DNA of 32,728 nucleotides from Candidatus Poribacteria bacterium (GTDB lineage Bacteria; Poribacteria; WGA-4E; WGA-3G): assembly GCA_012270875.1 (NCBI GenBank), contig JAAXHI010000057.1:1-32728 (forward strand). Direction: 5' to 3'. The position numbers and the translations under genes were made by a program. Below are positions 23,552-30,832 of the stretch, piece after piece. Each line of letters starts with the position of its first letter. Position 1 is the stretch's first letter. Under the pieces are notes generated by a model. That model was not told the origin of the DNA. It worked only from the letters and a program-made list of their open reading frames with translations, and ran no database searches.

Positions 23552-25029
23552 AGAACATCGAAAGCCTCCTCTATTTTAGCCCTGAAATTCTACTCGTAAT
23601 TTTTGCCGTTGCTGTTGTGCTCCTCGACCTCGTTGTGAAAGATAGAGAGAGTGTCGCTGTCGCATATCTTTCTCTCGTAGGATGTCTTTGCACATTTGCC
23701 GCTGTCCTTTTCACCCACTTCTCTTTCGGCGATGAAGGTCCTGTCTCCCTCTTTCTGGGGATGATCCAACTCGACGCATTTTCCAGTTTCTTCAAGGTAC
23801 TACTGCTACTCGCAACAGCCGCAACAATCCTTTTTTCACTCCGTTCTGAGGAACTTGACGCACGTCTGAAAGGCGAATACTACGCACTCCTGTTAGCCAT
23901 CACCCTCGGAATGTTCCTCATGGCATCGTCAACGAATCTCTTGATGATATTCATCTCGTTGGAGACGGTAAGCCTTACCTCCTATATTCTCGCCGGGTTC
24001 CTGACACACAGTCCCCGTTCAAGCGAAGCCGCTTTCAAATACATCACTTACGGCGCTGTCGCATCTGGAACAATGCTCTTTGGACTTTCCCTCCTATTCG
24101 GAATGGCAGGGACAGGGGATCTGGCGCAAATTAGCGGGCGGCTTACGGAACTCCTCGCAGCCGGGGAGATCGCGCCACTTGCCGTGTTGATTGCAATAAC
24201 TTTTGTCCTCGCAGGTGTCGGCTACAAAATAGCCTCTGTGCCGTTTCACATGTGGTCCCCCGATGTCTACGAAGGGGCACCCATTCCGATAACCGCCTTT
24301 TTATCCGTCGCTTCAAAATCCGCAGGGTTTGCCCTATTCATTAGGTTCTTCTACGCCGGGTTTGGCAGCACCGAACTGATGCAAGCCGTTGATTGGCCCT
24401 TTATGTTAGCGATCGTCTCCGCATTGACGATGACCGTAGGAAACCTCGCAGCACTCCCTCAGCAGAATGTGAAACGCCTATTAGCGTATTCAAGCATCGC
24501 ACACGGTGGGTATCTGTTGATGGGCGGTGTCTTGCTTACCTCGCAAGGTGTCGGTGCGATTCTCTTCTACCTTGTCGTCTATCTCTTTATGAACTTGGGA
24601 GCATTTTATGTTGTCGTCCTCATCGCGAATGAGGTAGGTAGTGAAATGGTTGAAGGTTATCGTGGACTCTCTGCACGCGCCCCATTAGTTGCTTGGGCAA
24701 TGGTTATTTTTCTCGTTTCTCTCGCTGGGATCCCGCCGTTCGCAGGTTTCTTCGGGAAATGGATACTCTTTACTGCTGTGCTTGAGCAAGGATATTACTG
24801 GCTCGCGTTAGTCGGCTTGCTAAATAGTGTGGTCTCTCTCTATTACTACGCCCGCATTGTCAAAGCGATGTTTTTTGAAGACGCTGGCGAGGAAACTACA
24901 AATGTCTCCTTCTCTAACGGCACTTTCGCGCTGTTGAGTGTATTTGTAATCCCTACAATCTTCATCGGATTCATCAATATTTTCTATACCTTTTCCAACA
25001 TCTCGGTCTCCGTAATCCCGATACAGTAA
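23539..25029 (+). CDS. nuoN: NADH-quinone oxidoreductase subunit N
   Basis: This is an antiporter-like proton-pumping subunit of 496 residues and about 14 membrane segments. Landmarks are MIFISLETVSLTSYILAGF (key Glu), FKYITYGAVASGTMLFGLSL, GYKIASVPFHMWSPDVYEGA (key Lys), PIPITAFLSVASKSAGFAL, NVKRLLAYSSIAHGGYLLMG and SLAGIPPFAGFFGKW. GGGAGGA lies six bases before the ATG at 23539. It is the last nuo gene; the region after its stop is occupied by a dispersed repeat instead of a clear terminator. Confidence 0.97.
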   Translation: MESLKNIESLLYFSPEILLVIFAVAVVLLDLVVKDRESVAVAYLSLVGCLCTFAAVLFTHFSFGDEGPVSLFLGMIQLDAFSSFFKVLLLLATAATILFSLRSEELDARLKGEYYALLLAITLGMFLMASSTNLLMIFISLETVSLTSYILAGFLTHSPRSSEAAFKYITYGAVASGTMLFGLSLLFGMAGTGDLAQISGRLTELLAAGEIAPLAVLIAITFVLAGVGYKIASVPFHMWSPDVYEGAPIPITAFLSVASKSAGFALFIRFFYAGFGSTELMQAVDWPFMLAIVSALTMTVGNLAALPQQNVKRLLAYSSIAHGGYLLMGGVLLTSQGVGAILFYLVVYLFMNLGAFYVVVLIANEVGSEMVEGYRGLSARAPLVAWAMVIFLVSLAGIPPFAGFFGKWILFTAVLEQGYYWLALVGLLNSVVSLYYYARIVKAMFFEDAGEETTNVSFSNGTFALLSVFVIPTIFIGFINIFYTFSNISVSVIPIQ

Positions 25030-25080
25030 ATTCCCATAACTCCAATACTACAGGGCTATTTAGTTTTCGGTTTTTTCGTC

Positions 25081-25182
25081 CAATTTTAGACCCCCAAACC
25101 CGGTAGGTGCGGTTTCCTAACCGCACCGGATCTTGAAAAAAGGATGAGAAACTCTATAATTTCTTAAAACTGAATGACTCTG
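25081..25182. repeat. dispersed intergenic repeat, copy 1
   Basis: This roughly 100-bp segment aligns with 27609-27726. Shared parts are CAATTTTAGA, the hairpin CGGTAGGTGCGGTTTCCTAA with its complement CCGCACCGGATC, ATAATTT, AAAACTGAA and CTCTG. The core is a perfect stem GGTGCGGTT (25106-25114), loop TCCT, AACCGCACC (25119-25127). It lies between the nuoN stop and the tRNA promoter. Confidence 0.8.
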
Positions 25183-25200
25183 CCAATACTACCAAAAAAA

Positions 25201-25229
25201 TTGACAAAAGCGATTTCTTAAGGTATACT
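25201..25229 (+). promoter_or_regulatory. promoter of the tRNA pair
   Basis: TTGACA (25201-25206), a 17-base spacer and TATACT (25224-25229) lie about 30 bases before tRNA-Gln. This is a strong sigma70-like match, as expected for tRNA transcription. Confidence 0.8.
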
Positions 25230-25259
25230 TAAACATAGCATGCTATAAATGCGTGTCAA

Positions 25260-25330
25260 TGCCCGGTCGTCTAATGGTAGGACGCATGGCTCTGGACCAT
25301 GTAGTGAAGGTTCGAGTCCTTCCCGGGCAG
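25260..25330 (+). tRNA. tRNA-Gln (anticodon CTG)
   Basis: A full cloverleaf is present: acceptor TGCCCGG/CCGGGCA, D arm GTC...GAC, anticodon stem CATGG/CCATG with loop CTCTGGA (anticodon CTG), and T arm GAAGG-TTCGAGT-CCTTC. The discriminator base is G and CCA is not encoded. The weak U1-A72 pair is typical of tRNA-Gln. Confidence 0.95.
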
Positions 25331-25357
25331 TTCTCTCCATTTTTACTATATCAATGT

Positions 25358-25429
25358 GCCGCTATCGTCTAGGGGTCAGGACAGATGGTTCTCAGCCATC
25401 AAACCGGGGTTCGAATCCCCGTAGCGGTA
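25358..25429 (+). tRNA. tRNA-Glu (anticodon CTC)
   Basis: Acceptor GCCGCTA/TAGCGGT (first pair G-U), D arm GTC...GAC, anticodon stem GATGG/CCATC with loop TTCTCAG (anticodon CTC), and T arm CGGGG-TTCGAAT-CCCCG. The discriminator base is A and CCA is not encoded. It follows tRNA-Gln by 27 bases, presumably on the same transcript. Confidence 0.95.
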
Positions 25430-25444
25430 TCTCTTCACTCGTAA

Positions 25445-25469
25445 GGGCGGGCATACATACTACCCGCCC
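25445..25469 (+). terminator. putative terminator after the tRNA pair
   Basis: GGGCGGG (25445-25451) and CCCGCCC (25463-25469) form a GC-rich 7-bp stem with an 11-base loop, followed by ATTGTCTT. The T-run is poor, so termination efficiency is uncertain. Confidence 0.5.
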
Positions 25470-25531
25470 ATTGTCTTAAGCGCGTGAATGTCTTCTGAGT
25501 TAAAAAAGCCTACACATTGGAGAACACACGA

Positions 25532-27595
25532 ATGCACGATACTCCCGCACACACCAACCGCCTTATCCACGAAACAAGTCCCTATCTACTCCAGCACGCA
25601 CACAACCCCGTTGACTGGTATCCGTGGGGCGAAGAAGCAATCGCGCGCGCCAAACAGGAACAGAAGCCTATCCTCCTTAGTATCGGCTACTCCGCTTGCC
25701 ACTGGTGCCACGTCATGGAACGCGAATCCTTTGAAAATGAGGAAATCGCCGCTGTCATGAACGAACTTTTCATCAATATCAAGGTCGATAGAGAAGAACG
25801 TCCCGATTTAGACGAAATCTACATGAACGCCGTCCAAGTCATGACGCGTCAGGGCGGTTGGCCTATGACCGTTTTTCTCACCCCGGATCTCAAACCCTTC
25901 TACGGTGGCACGTATTACCCACCGACCGACAGGTACGGTAGACCCGGATTCCCGAAGGTGATGGAAGCCGTAGTAGAAGCATTCAACGACAAAAAGGTGC
26001 AAGTCCTACAACAGGCAGACCAACTCACAGCACAACTCAACCAGATGAGCAATGTCGTCGATCCGCAGGAGCATGAACTCACGGAAGAACTGATGACCTA
26101 CGCGTTCCAACAATACCGCTCACAATTCGATTCACAACACGGCGGATTTGGAAACGCACCCAAATTTCCACCCAGCATGGGATTGCCTTTCCTTCTACGC
26201 TATTGGCACCACAGCGGCAACGCTAACGCCTTAGAGATGGTCGAACTCACGTTGGAGAAGATGGCGCGCGGTGGTATGTACGACCAACTCGGCGGCGGTT
26301 TCCACCGATACTCCACCGACGCACACTGGCTCGTCCCACACTTCGAGAAGATGCTGTATGATAACGCACAACTCGTCGTCGCCTATTTCGAGGCGTACCA
26401 AGCCACGCAAAAACCGTTTTATCAGGATATAGCCGTTGAAACGCTCGATTACGTCCTCCGCGAGATGTACGACGCAGAGAACGGCGGTTTCTATTCCACA
26501 CAAGATGCGGATAGTGAAGGTGTAGAAGGCAAATTCTTCGTCTGGGAACCGAACGATGTCGAAGATGCTATCGGTGAAGAGAACGCCAAAATCTTCTGCG
26601 AGTATTACGACATCACGCCACAAGGTAACTTTGAGGGTGAAAATATCCTCCAGGTCCAAGTGCCACCCGACATCTTTGCCCGGAAACTGCAGATGGATGT
26701 CGGAGAACTGGAGGCACTCCTCGCAGACGGGAGACAGAAACTCTTTGAAGCGAGAGAAAAGCGGATTAAACCCGGACTCGACGATAAAATCCTGACGAGT
26801 TGGAACGGGATTATGATCCGCGGCATGGCGATGGGTTACCAACTCACCGGCAAACCTGAATACCTTGAGGCATGCGAAAAGTCCGCTGAATTCGTCTTAA
26901 CAACGCTATCCCAAGACAACGGTCTGCTCTGGCGCACCTACCGTGCAGGCAAAAGCCATCTCAACGCCTATCTTGAGGACTACGCCTATTTTATCGCTGG
27001 ACTCATCGCGCTCTACGAAGCCAGTTTTGAACCGCGCTGGCTCACCGAAGCCGAGCGTCTCGCACACATCATGATTGATCAGTTCGGCGACGACGCAGGT
27101 GACGGGTTCTTCTTTACCGGCAAAGCACACGAGACGCTTATCGTCCAATCCAAATCCGCTTATGACGGTGCCACGCCTTCCGGTGCCTCCATGGCGATCC
27201 ACAGCCTTTTACGGCTCGCCAAACACCTCGACAACCCCGAATTCCACGACAACGCCGTTGAGACCTTAAAACTCTACTTCCATCAAATGGAGCGGATGCC
27301 AACAGGTTCCGGGCAGCTGCTCTGTGAACTGGCATTCTTGCTATCAACCCCCAAAGAGATAGCCATCGTCGGTGAAAAAGGCGATACCAAAACAGAGGCG
27401 ATGTTAGCAGCCCTGCACGGCATCTACCAACCTAACAAAATCGTCGCCTTAAGCGAATCAGCGGATGGACAGACGTTACCACTCCTCGCAAGCAAACCCC
27501 AAATCGACAACACCGCAACGGCTTACGTCTGCGAAAACTACGCCTGCCAGGCTCCAACAACAGACGTTGAGACATTCGTGGAACTACTGCAATAA
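25532..27595 (+). CDS. DUF255/YyaL-type thioredoxin-domain protein
   Basis: This large cytosolic protein (687 residues) is of the YyaL/SPATA20-like family: an N-terminal thioredoxin-like domain followed by a long alpha/alpha barrel resembling N-acylglucosamine 2-epimerases. Landmarks are [20 protein letters not shown], the Cys56-His-Trp-Cys59 redox-like motif in [80 protein letters not shown] and [13 protein letters not shown]. The ATG at 25532 has GGAG nine bases upstream; a TTG at 25517 is in frame but overlaps that site. The biochemical role of the family is not settled. It lies alone between the tRNAs and the second dispersed repeat. Confidence 0.92.
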   Translation: MHDTPAHTNRLIHETSPYLLQHAHNPVDWYPWGEEAIARAKQEQKPILLSIGYSACHWCHVMERESFENEEIAAVMNELFINIKVDREERPDLDEIYMNAVQVMTRQGGWPMTVFLTPDLKPFYGGTYYPPTDRYGRPGFPKVMEAVVEAFNDKKVQVLQQADQLTAQLNQMSNVVDPQEHELTEELMTYAFQQYRSQFDSQHGGFGNAPKFPPSMGLPFLLRYWHHSGNANALEMVELTLEKMARGGMYDQLGGGFHRYSTDAHWLVPHFEKMLYDNAQLVVAYFEAYQATQKPFYQDIAVETLDYVLREMYDAENGGFYSTQDADSEGVEGKFFVWEPNDVEDAIGEENAKIFCEYYDITPQGNFEGENILQVQVPPDIFARKLQMDVGELEALLADGRQKLFEAREKRIKPGLDDKILTSWNGIMIRGMAMGYQLTGKPEYLEACEKSAEFVLTTLSQDNGLLWRTYRAGKSHLNAYLEDYAYFIAGLIALYEASFEPRWLTEAERLAHIMIDQFGDDAGDGFFFTGKAHETLIVQSKSAYDGATPSGASMAIHSLLRLAKHLDNPEFHDNAVETLKLYFHQMERMPTGSGQLLCELAFLLSTPKEIAIVGEKGDTKTEAMLAALHGIYQPNKIVALSESADGQTLPLLASKPQIDNTATAYVCENYACQAPTTDVETFVELLQ

Positions 27596-27608
27596 CGCAC
27601 TATAAGGT

Positions 27609-27726
27609 CAATTTTAGAAATAACAACCGTCTCAGCCCCAGGGCCGGTAGGTTCGGTTTCCTAACCGCACCGGATCGTTAAAAACAGACGCGAAATCCGA
27701 TAATTTTTCAAAACTGAACGGCTCTG
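27609..27726. repeat. dispersed intergenic repeat, copy 2
   Basis: This aligns with 25081-25182 but carries about 16-18 extra bases between CAATTTTAGA and the hairpin. The core stem is GGTTCGGTT (27650-27658), loop TCCT, AACCGCACC (27663-27671), with one mismatch relative to copy 1. It lies between the DUF255 stop and the ParA promoter. Confidence 0.8.
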
Positions 27727-27745
27727 ATAAAAGCGCGAAAACTAC

Positions 27746-27775
27746 TTGACATACCATACCAATTGATGTTAAAAT
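27746..27775 (+). promoter_or_regulatory. promoter of the ParA-HEPN operon
   Basis: TTGACA (27746-27751), an 18-base spacer and TAAAAT (27770-27775) lie about 48 bases before the ParA-like ATG. The surrounding sequence is AT-rich. Confidence 0.6.
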
Positions 27776-27823
27776 ATAAAACATCTTTTCACAAGTTTTC
27801 TCATTTTTGACGGGAGTTGCATT

Positions 27824-28852
27824 ATGACAGCTTACGCATTCTGGAACAATAAAGGAGGAGTTGGCAAGAGTTTTTTAAGCTTTGTTGCAGCAACCGAGTA
27901 TGCCCGGACTTATCCAGACACCGATGTCTATGTTATAGACCTTTGTCCACAAGCGAATATCTCTGAAACTTTGCTCGTTCATCCGGATGTAATCCATAAA
28001 CTGATAGGACAAACACCCCGTGCTACAGTTGCAGGCTACCTTGAAGCACGCCTAAATTCACCTTTCCGGCCCCTCAAGGATGTGTCCTCCTATGTGTGTC
28101 GTCCTCGGGACTTTAATGCAAAACTTCCGGTCAATTTGCTTTTGGTGTGTGGTGATAATCTGCTGGAAATTCTCTCAGGAGCGATTCGCCAGACATCTCA
28201 ATTCACGCTGCCAGAAGACGCGTGGAAACAGGTACTCAGTTGGATCAAAGACTTGACCGTTGCCTTGCGTCAGCGGAGTGGAAATAGAGATATGATTTTT
28301 ATCATCGACTGTAATCCAAGTTTTGCTATCTATACCCAATTGGCACTCGCCGCCGCAGAGAACGTCGTCGTGCCTTTTACCTCTGATGATGGTTCACGTC
28401 GGGCTGTGGAGAATGTCATCGCGCTGCTCTATGGCAACGGTATGGGTAACCCAAAAATGGAAACTTACGCCCAACTCAACTTTGCCAAAAGAGCGAAAGA
28501 AGAGGGGCTCGCAATTCCGAAACTTCATACTTTCGTCAGTAACCGTATCATATTTTATGAAGACAAAGCAAGCAAGACTTTTGAAGGTGTGAGCGTATCT
28601 ATCAAGAAAATTCTGGATGATCTTCACAAAAAACACCGTCAAGTCTATGCAACCCCAAGCGCATTACCAAGCGAAAGGTTCGTAGAAATACCTGATTATC
28701 ACAGTGCCTGTGTAATGATGACGACAACAGGAATCCCCTCATATCACCTGCAACCCGGACGCAATAAGTTTCGAGGTAGGCAAGTCCAACTTGAGCCCGA
28801 GGCATTGAGGCAGTTTCAGGATGCACTTGCCAATTTTGTGGCGTATCTTTAG
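27824..28852 (+). CDS. ParA/Soj-family P-loop ATPase
   Basis: This 342-residue protein starts with the deviant Walker A motif NNKGGVGKS (signature Lys10, P-loop Lys15). VIDLCPQANISETLL is the ParA switch I-like region and FIIDCNPSFAIYTQLAL is the Walker B region, followed by ENVVVPFTSDDGSRRAVENV. The C-terminal part (about 215-342) is longer than in plasmid ParA minimal proteins and lacks an obvious DNA-binding domain. GGGAG precedes the ATG. No ParB gene or parS-like repeat is seen; instead a HEPN gene follows after nine bases, so partition is less likely than an ATPase partner for that protein. Confidence 0.85.
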   Translation: MTAYAFWNNKGGVGKSFLSFVAATEYARTYPDTDVYVIDLCPQANISETLLVHPDVIHKLIGQTPRATVAGYLEARLNSPFRPLKDVSSYVCRPRDFNAKLPVNLLLVCGDNLLEILSGAIRQTSQFTLPEDAWKQVLSWIKDLTVALRQRSGNRDMIFIIDCNPSFAIYTQLALAAAENVVVPFTSDDGSRRAVENVIALLYGNGMGNPKMETYAQLNFAKRAKEEGLAIPKLHTFVSNRIIFYEDKASKTFEGVSVSIKKILDDLHKKHRQVYATPSALPSERFVEIPDYHSACVMMTTTGIPSYHLQPGRNKFRGRQVQLEPEALRQFQDALANFVAYL

Positions 28853-28861
28853 AGGTTTCTT

Positions 28862-29464
28862 GTGTCATCACCCGCAGCATTAAAGTACTTGACCGCGGCG
28901 AGTCACATACAAACGCTACGCAAAACAGCAACAGATAGACGCTTACGCCCAATGTTGCACGATGAAATACAAGTTTACTATCACGCAGCACTTGCAGCTT
29001 ACGTCGCAGCGTGGAACGCTTACATAAGTAACTTGGTACGCGACTTTTACGATGTGATAGCCGATCCGTCGAATTCCAAATTTGATGCTATACAGACACT
29101 CGCTAAACGCGCAGCAGAAAGCACCTTGGCGAGATTTAATACACCAAACTCGGAAAATACACGGAATTTACTCATCCAATGCACCGAATACGACCCAATT
29201 GACGACTGGATCTGGTCTCACCGTGAAATGGCTGGCTTGCAAGTTCGGGCAAGATTGAATGAAATTTTACGTGTTCGTCATAGTTTCGCGCACGGCTTTG
29301 ATATGCCCGATTACGATTGGACACGATCACCGAGTGGGAAAGTCCGCTTAACCAGCAAAGCCATTCAAGAGACTGAAGCATTCTTCAAAAACCTTGTCAA
29401 TGTTACGGACAGAGGCATGAAAACACATATTGAATCAACTTACGGGCTTACCAGCATCTGGTAA
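28862..29464 (+). CDS. HEPN-domain protein (RiboL-PSP-HEPN-like), putative RNase
   Basis: This 200-residue, mostly helical protein carries Arg139-x4-His144 (RHSFAH) in the C-terminal half, matching the Rx4-6H catalytic motif of HEPN ribonucleases. The order of features, YVAAWNAYISNLVRDFY, then FNTPNSENTRNLL, DDWIWSHREM, and finally LNEILRVRHSFAHG, resembles RiboL-PSP or MAE_28990-type HEPN proteins as I remember them. The start is the GTG at 28862, preceded by AGAGG. It is nine bases downstream of the ParA-like gene, clearly one operon. HEPN RNases commonly act in toxin-antitoxin and abortive-infection systems; activity here is inferred from the motif only. Confidence 0.78.
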   Translation: MSSPAALKYLTAASHIQTLRKTATDRRLRPMLHDEIQVYYHAALAAYVAAWNAYISNLVRDFYDVIADPSNSKFDAIQTLAKRAAESTLARFNTPNSENTRNLLIQCTEYDPIDDWIWSHREMAGLQVRARLNEILRVRHSFAHGFDMPDYDWTRSPSGKVRLTSKAIQETEAFFKNLVNVTDRGMKTHIESTYGLTSIW

Positions 29465-29565
29465 TCGATACCAAATTAGCAAGATTCATACAGTTTTTCT
29501 GAAGAAACACTACAGCAACTACCTTACGCCGCTCTTTCGCTCCAGCGGAGAAATATGTTTATAGC

Positions 29566-29616
29566 AGTTGATCAATCTCGTAGGGGCGAGGTACCCTCGC
29601 CCGTTAGTTGATCAAT
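29566..29616. repeat. 11-bp direct repeats flanking a 29-bp hairpin unit
   Basis: AGTTGATCAAT occurs at 29566-29576 and 29606-29616. Between them is a 29-base segment containing GTAGG and the stem GGGCGAGG (29584-29591), loop TAC, CCTCGCCC (29595-29602). The arrangement looks like a small insertion with a target duplication. The second direct repeat contains the ATG of the open frame at 29615. Confidence 0.7.
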
Positions 29617-29629
29617 GGTGGTATATGAT

Positions 29630-30364
29630 ATGAATGTTAACTACTCCGAAACATTATCACAAGCGTTTGTTGCCGGTCCAGACGAATTAAAAAAGTTAGT
29701 TGAACTGCTCCAAAAACGGATTGGTGAGGTCAGTATCAGTGCTGATTGTATAGATAACATTCAACGTGAATTCACCACAGTAAAAGCTCTCATAGATTAT
29801 GAAAATCCTACATCAAGAAAGATTTTTCGCATCTATCTGACTGCACACGAAGGTTTTGAAAAATCCGCCACAATTGCTTTCCGTGATTCCTCCTCGTTTA
29901 GTGGAGGCGTGTCACTTAGTATTACTGCACGCGAAGACATTGTTTTGAGGCTAAAAGATAAAATATTGGATATTGTTGAGGGGACACGTCCATGGTATAA
30001 TCCACTCACACGCTTCTTTGATGTAGCCAACATAAAACACTGGATTGTTTATATCTTACTTGTTTTTTCAATGGTTATCTTGATCGGATTCTTGGCCTTC
30101 AAATTCGGACTTATCTCAGATGACAAAGAAGGAATAGAACTCAGAGATCAAGTAAGGGGCTTTATCATATTTCCATCTTTTATTTTTCTTTTTGTGTGTT
30201 TTGCATTTCTATCCAAACCATTCAAGTGCTTATTTCCATTAGCCGTTTTTACTATCGGTCAAGGAAAATCTCGATTTAAGAGTTTGAAACGGGTTCAGTG
30301 GGGTGTAGTAATCTCTTTTGCAGTTTCATTTGCTGCTGGATGCTTACTTCTGATTTTCAAATAA
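29630..30364 (+). CDS. membrane protein of unknown function with N-terminal soluble domain
   Basis: The protein has about 244 residues. Roughly the first 135 are soluble and mixed alpha/beta, ending in VEGTRPWYNPL; then come three hydrophobic segments (about 140-163, 180-200, 226-243) separated by charged loops. DNA here is clearly more AT-rich than in the nuo operon. I prefer the ATG at 29630, with GGTGG eight bases upstream; an in-frame ATG at 29615 falls inside the direct repeat. I recognise no family. A soluble sensor-like domain joined to membrane helices, next to HEPN and ATPase genes, would fit a defence effector, but that is speculation. Confidence 0.6.
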   Translation: MNVNYSETLSQAFVAGPDELKKLVELLQKRIGEVSISADCIDNIQREFTTVKALIDYENPTSRKIFRIYLTAHEGFEKSATIAFRDSSSFSGGVSLSITAREDIVLRLKDKILDIVEGTRPWYNPLTRFFDVANIKHWIVYILLVFSMVILIGFLAFKFGLISDDKEGIELRDQVRGFIIFPSFIFLFVCFAFLSKPFKCLFPLAVFTIGQGKSRFKSLKRVQWGVVISFAVSFAAGCLLLIFK

Positions 30365-30430
30365 TTGCTGCATAATATGACCCTTCCCCGGAAACTCAAT
30401 AGTATGATCCTAAATTAAAAGAGAAAACCT

Positions 30431-30832
30431 ATGCCAAGACTCACCGAACAAGAACAAGAAATCATCCGCTTTATCGAGGCAGACAAACCGCTGCCCGACA
30501 AATACCGCTTCCTGCCGTTTGAAGACAAACGCGAAGTCGAACTGGGCTGGAATGGAAAAACCAACGAGGTCTGTAACATCGTCGTCCCCTTCCAGACAAT
30601 TGAGCAGGTAGACGAGTCCCGCGCAGAAAAACCCTCTGACGACAATATGCAACTCGGTTTATTTGATACACGCGGTCGTCTCAAAAATCCAAATATCCTT
30701 GAAGAGATTGCTTATTCATTAGAATTAACCAGCGTCGCCCACGAATGCGAACCCGGTCCCCGTAAACTCGCTGTCAAAATCATAGACATCTTCGGTAATG
30801 ATACAATGACAAACGTAGAGGTGTCAGTATGA
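30431..30832 (+). pseudogene. internally deleted DNA methyltransferase remnant (or stand-alone adaptor)
   Basis: This 133-residue reading frame joins three blocks that I remember as separate parts of large site-specific DNA methyltransferases. The first is an N-terminal block (KPLPDKYRFLPFEDKREVEL, WNGKTNEV, VVPFQTIEQVDE, ending LFDTRGR), the second is a central snippet (KNPNILEEIAY), and the third is the C-terminal block (KLAVKIIDIFGNDTM and so on). The catalytic region with the DPPF/DPPY and FxGxG motifs is absent. The frame is intact and its stop overlaps the ATG of the next gene (ATGA), so it may still be translated. Alternatives are a real small adaptor protein or a vestige that only couples translation. 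The weak AGAGAAAA lies before the ATG. Confidence 0.55.

Noticed and set aside
25260..25429. Integrated mobile element at the tRNA genes
   Set aside because: No integrase, no duplicated tRNA 3' end, and both tRNAs are complete.
26231..26842. 203-residue antisense frame inside the DUF255 gene
   Set aside because: It mirrors the codon pattern of the real gene and shows no family motifs or ribosome site.
27824..28852. Plasmid or chromosome partition locus
   Set aside because: No ParB-like gene and no parS-like repeats nearby; the partner gene is a HEPN protein.
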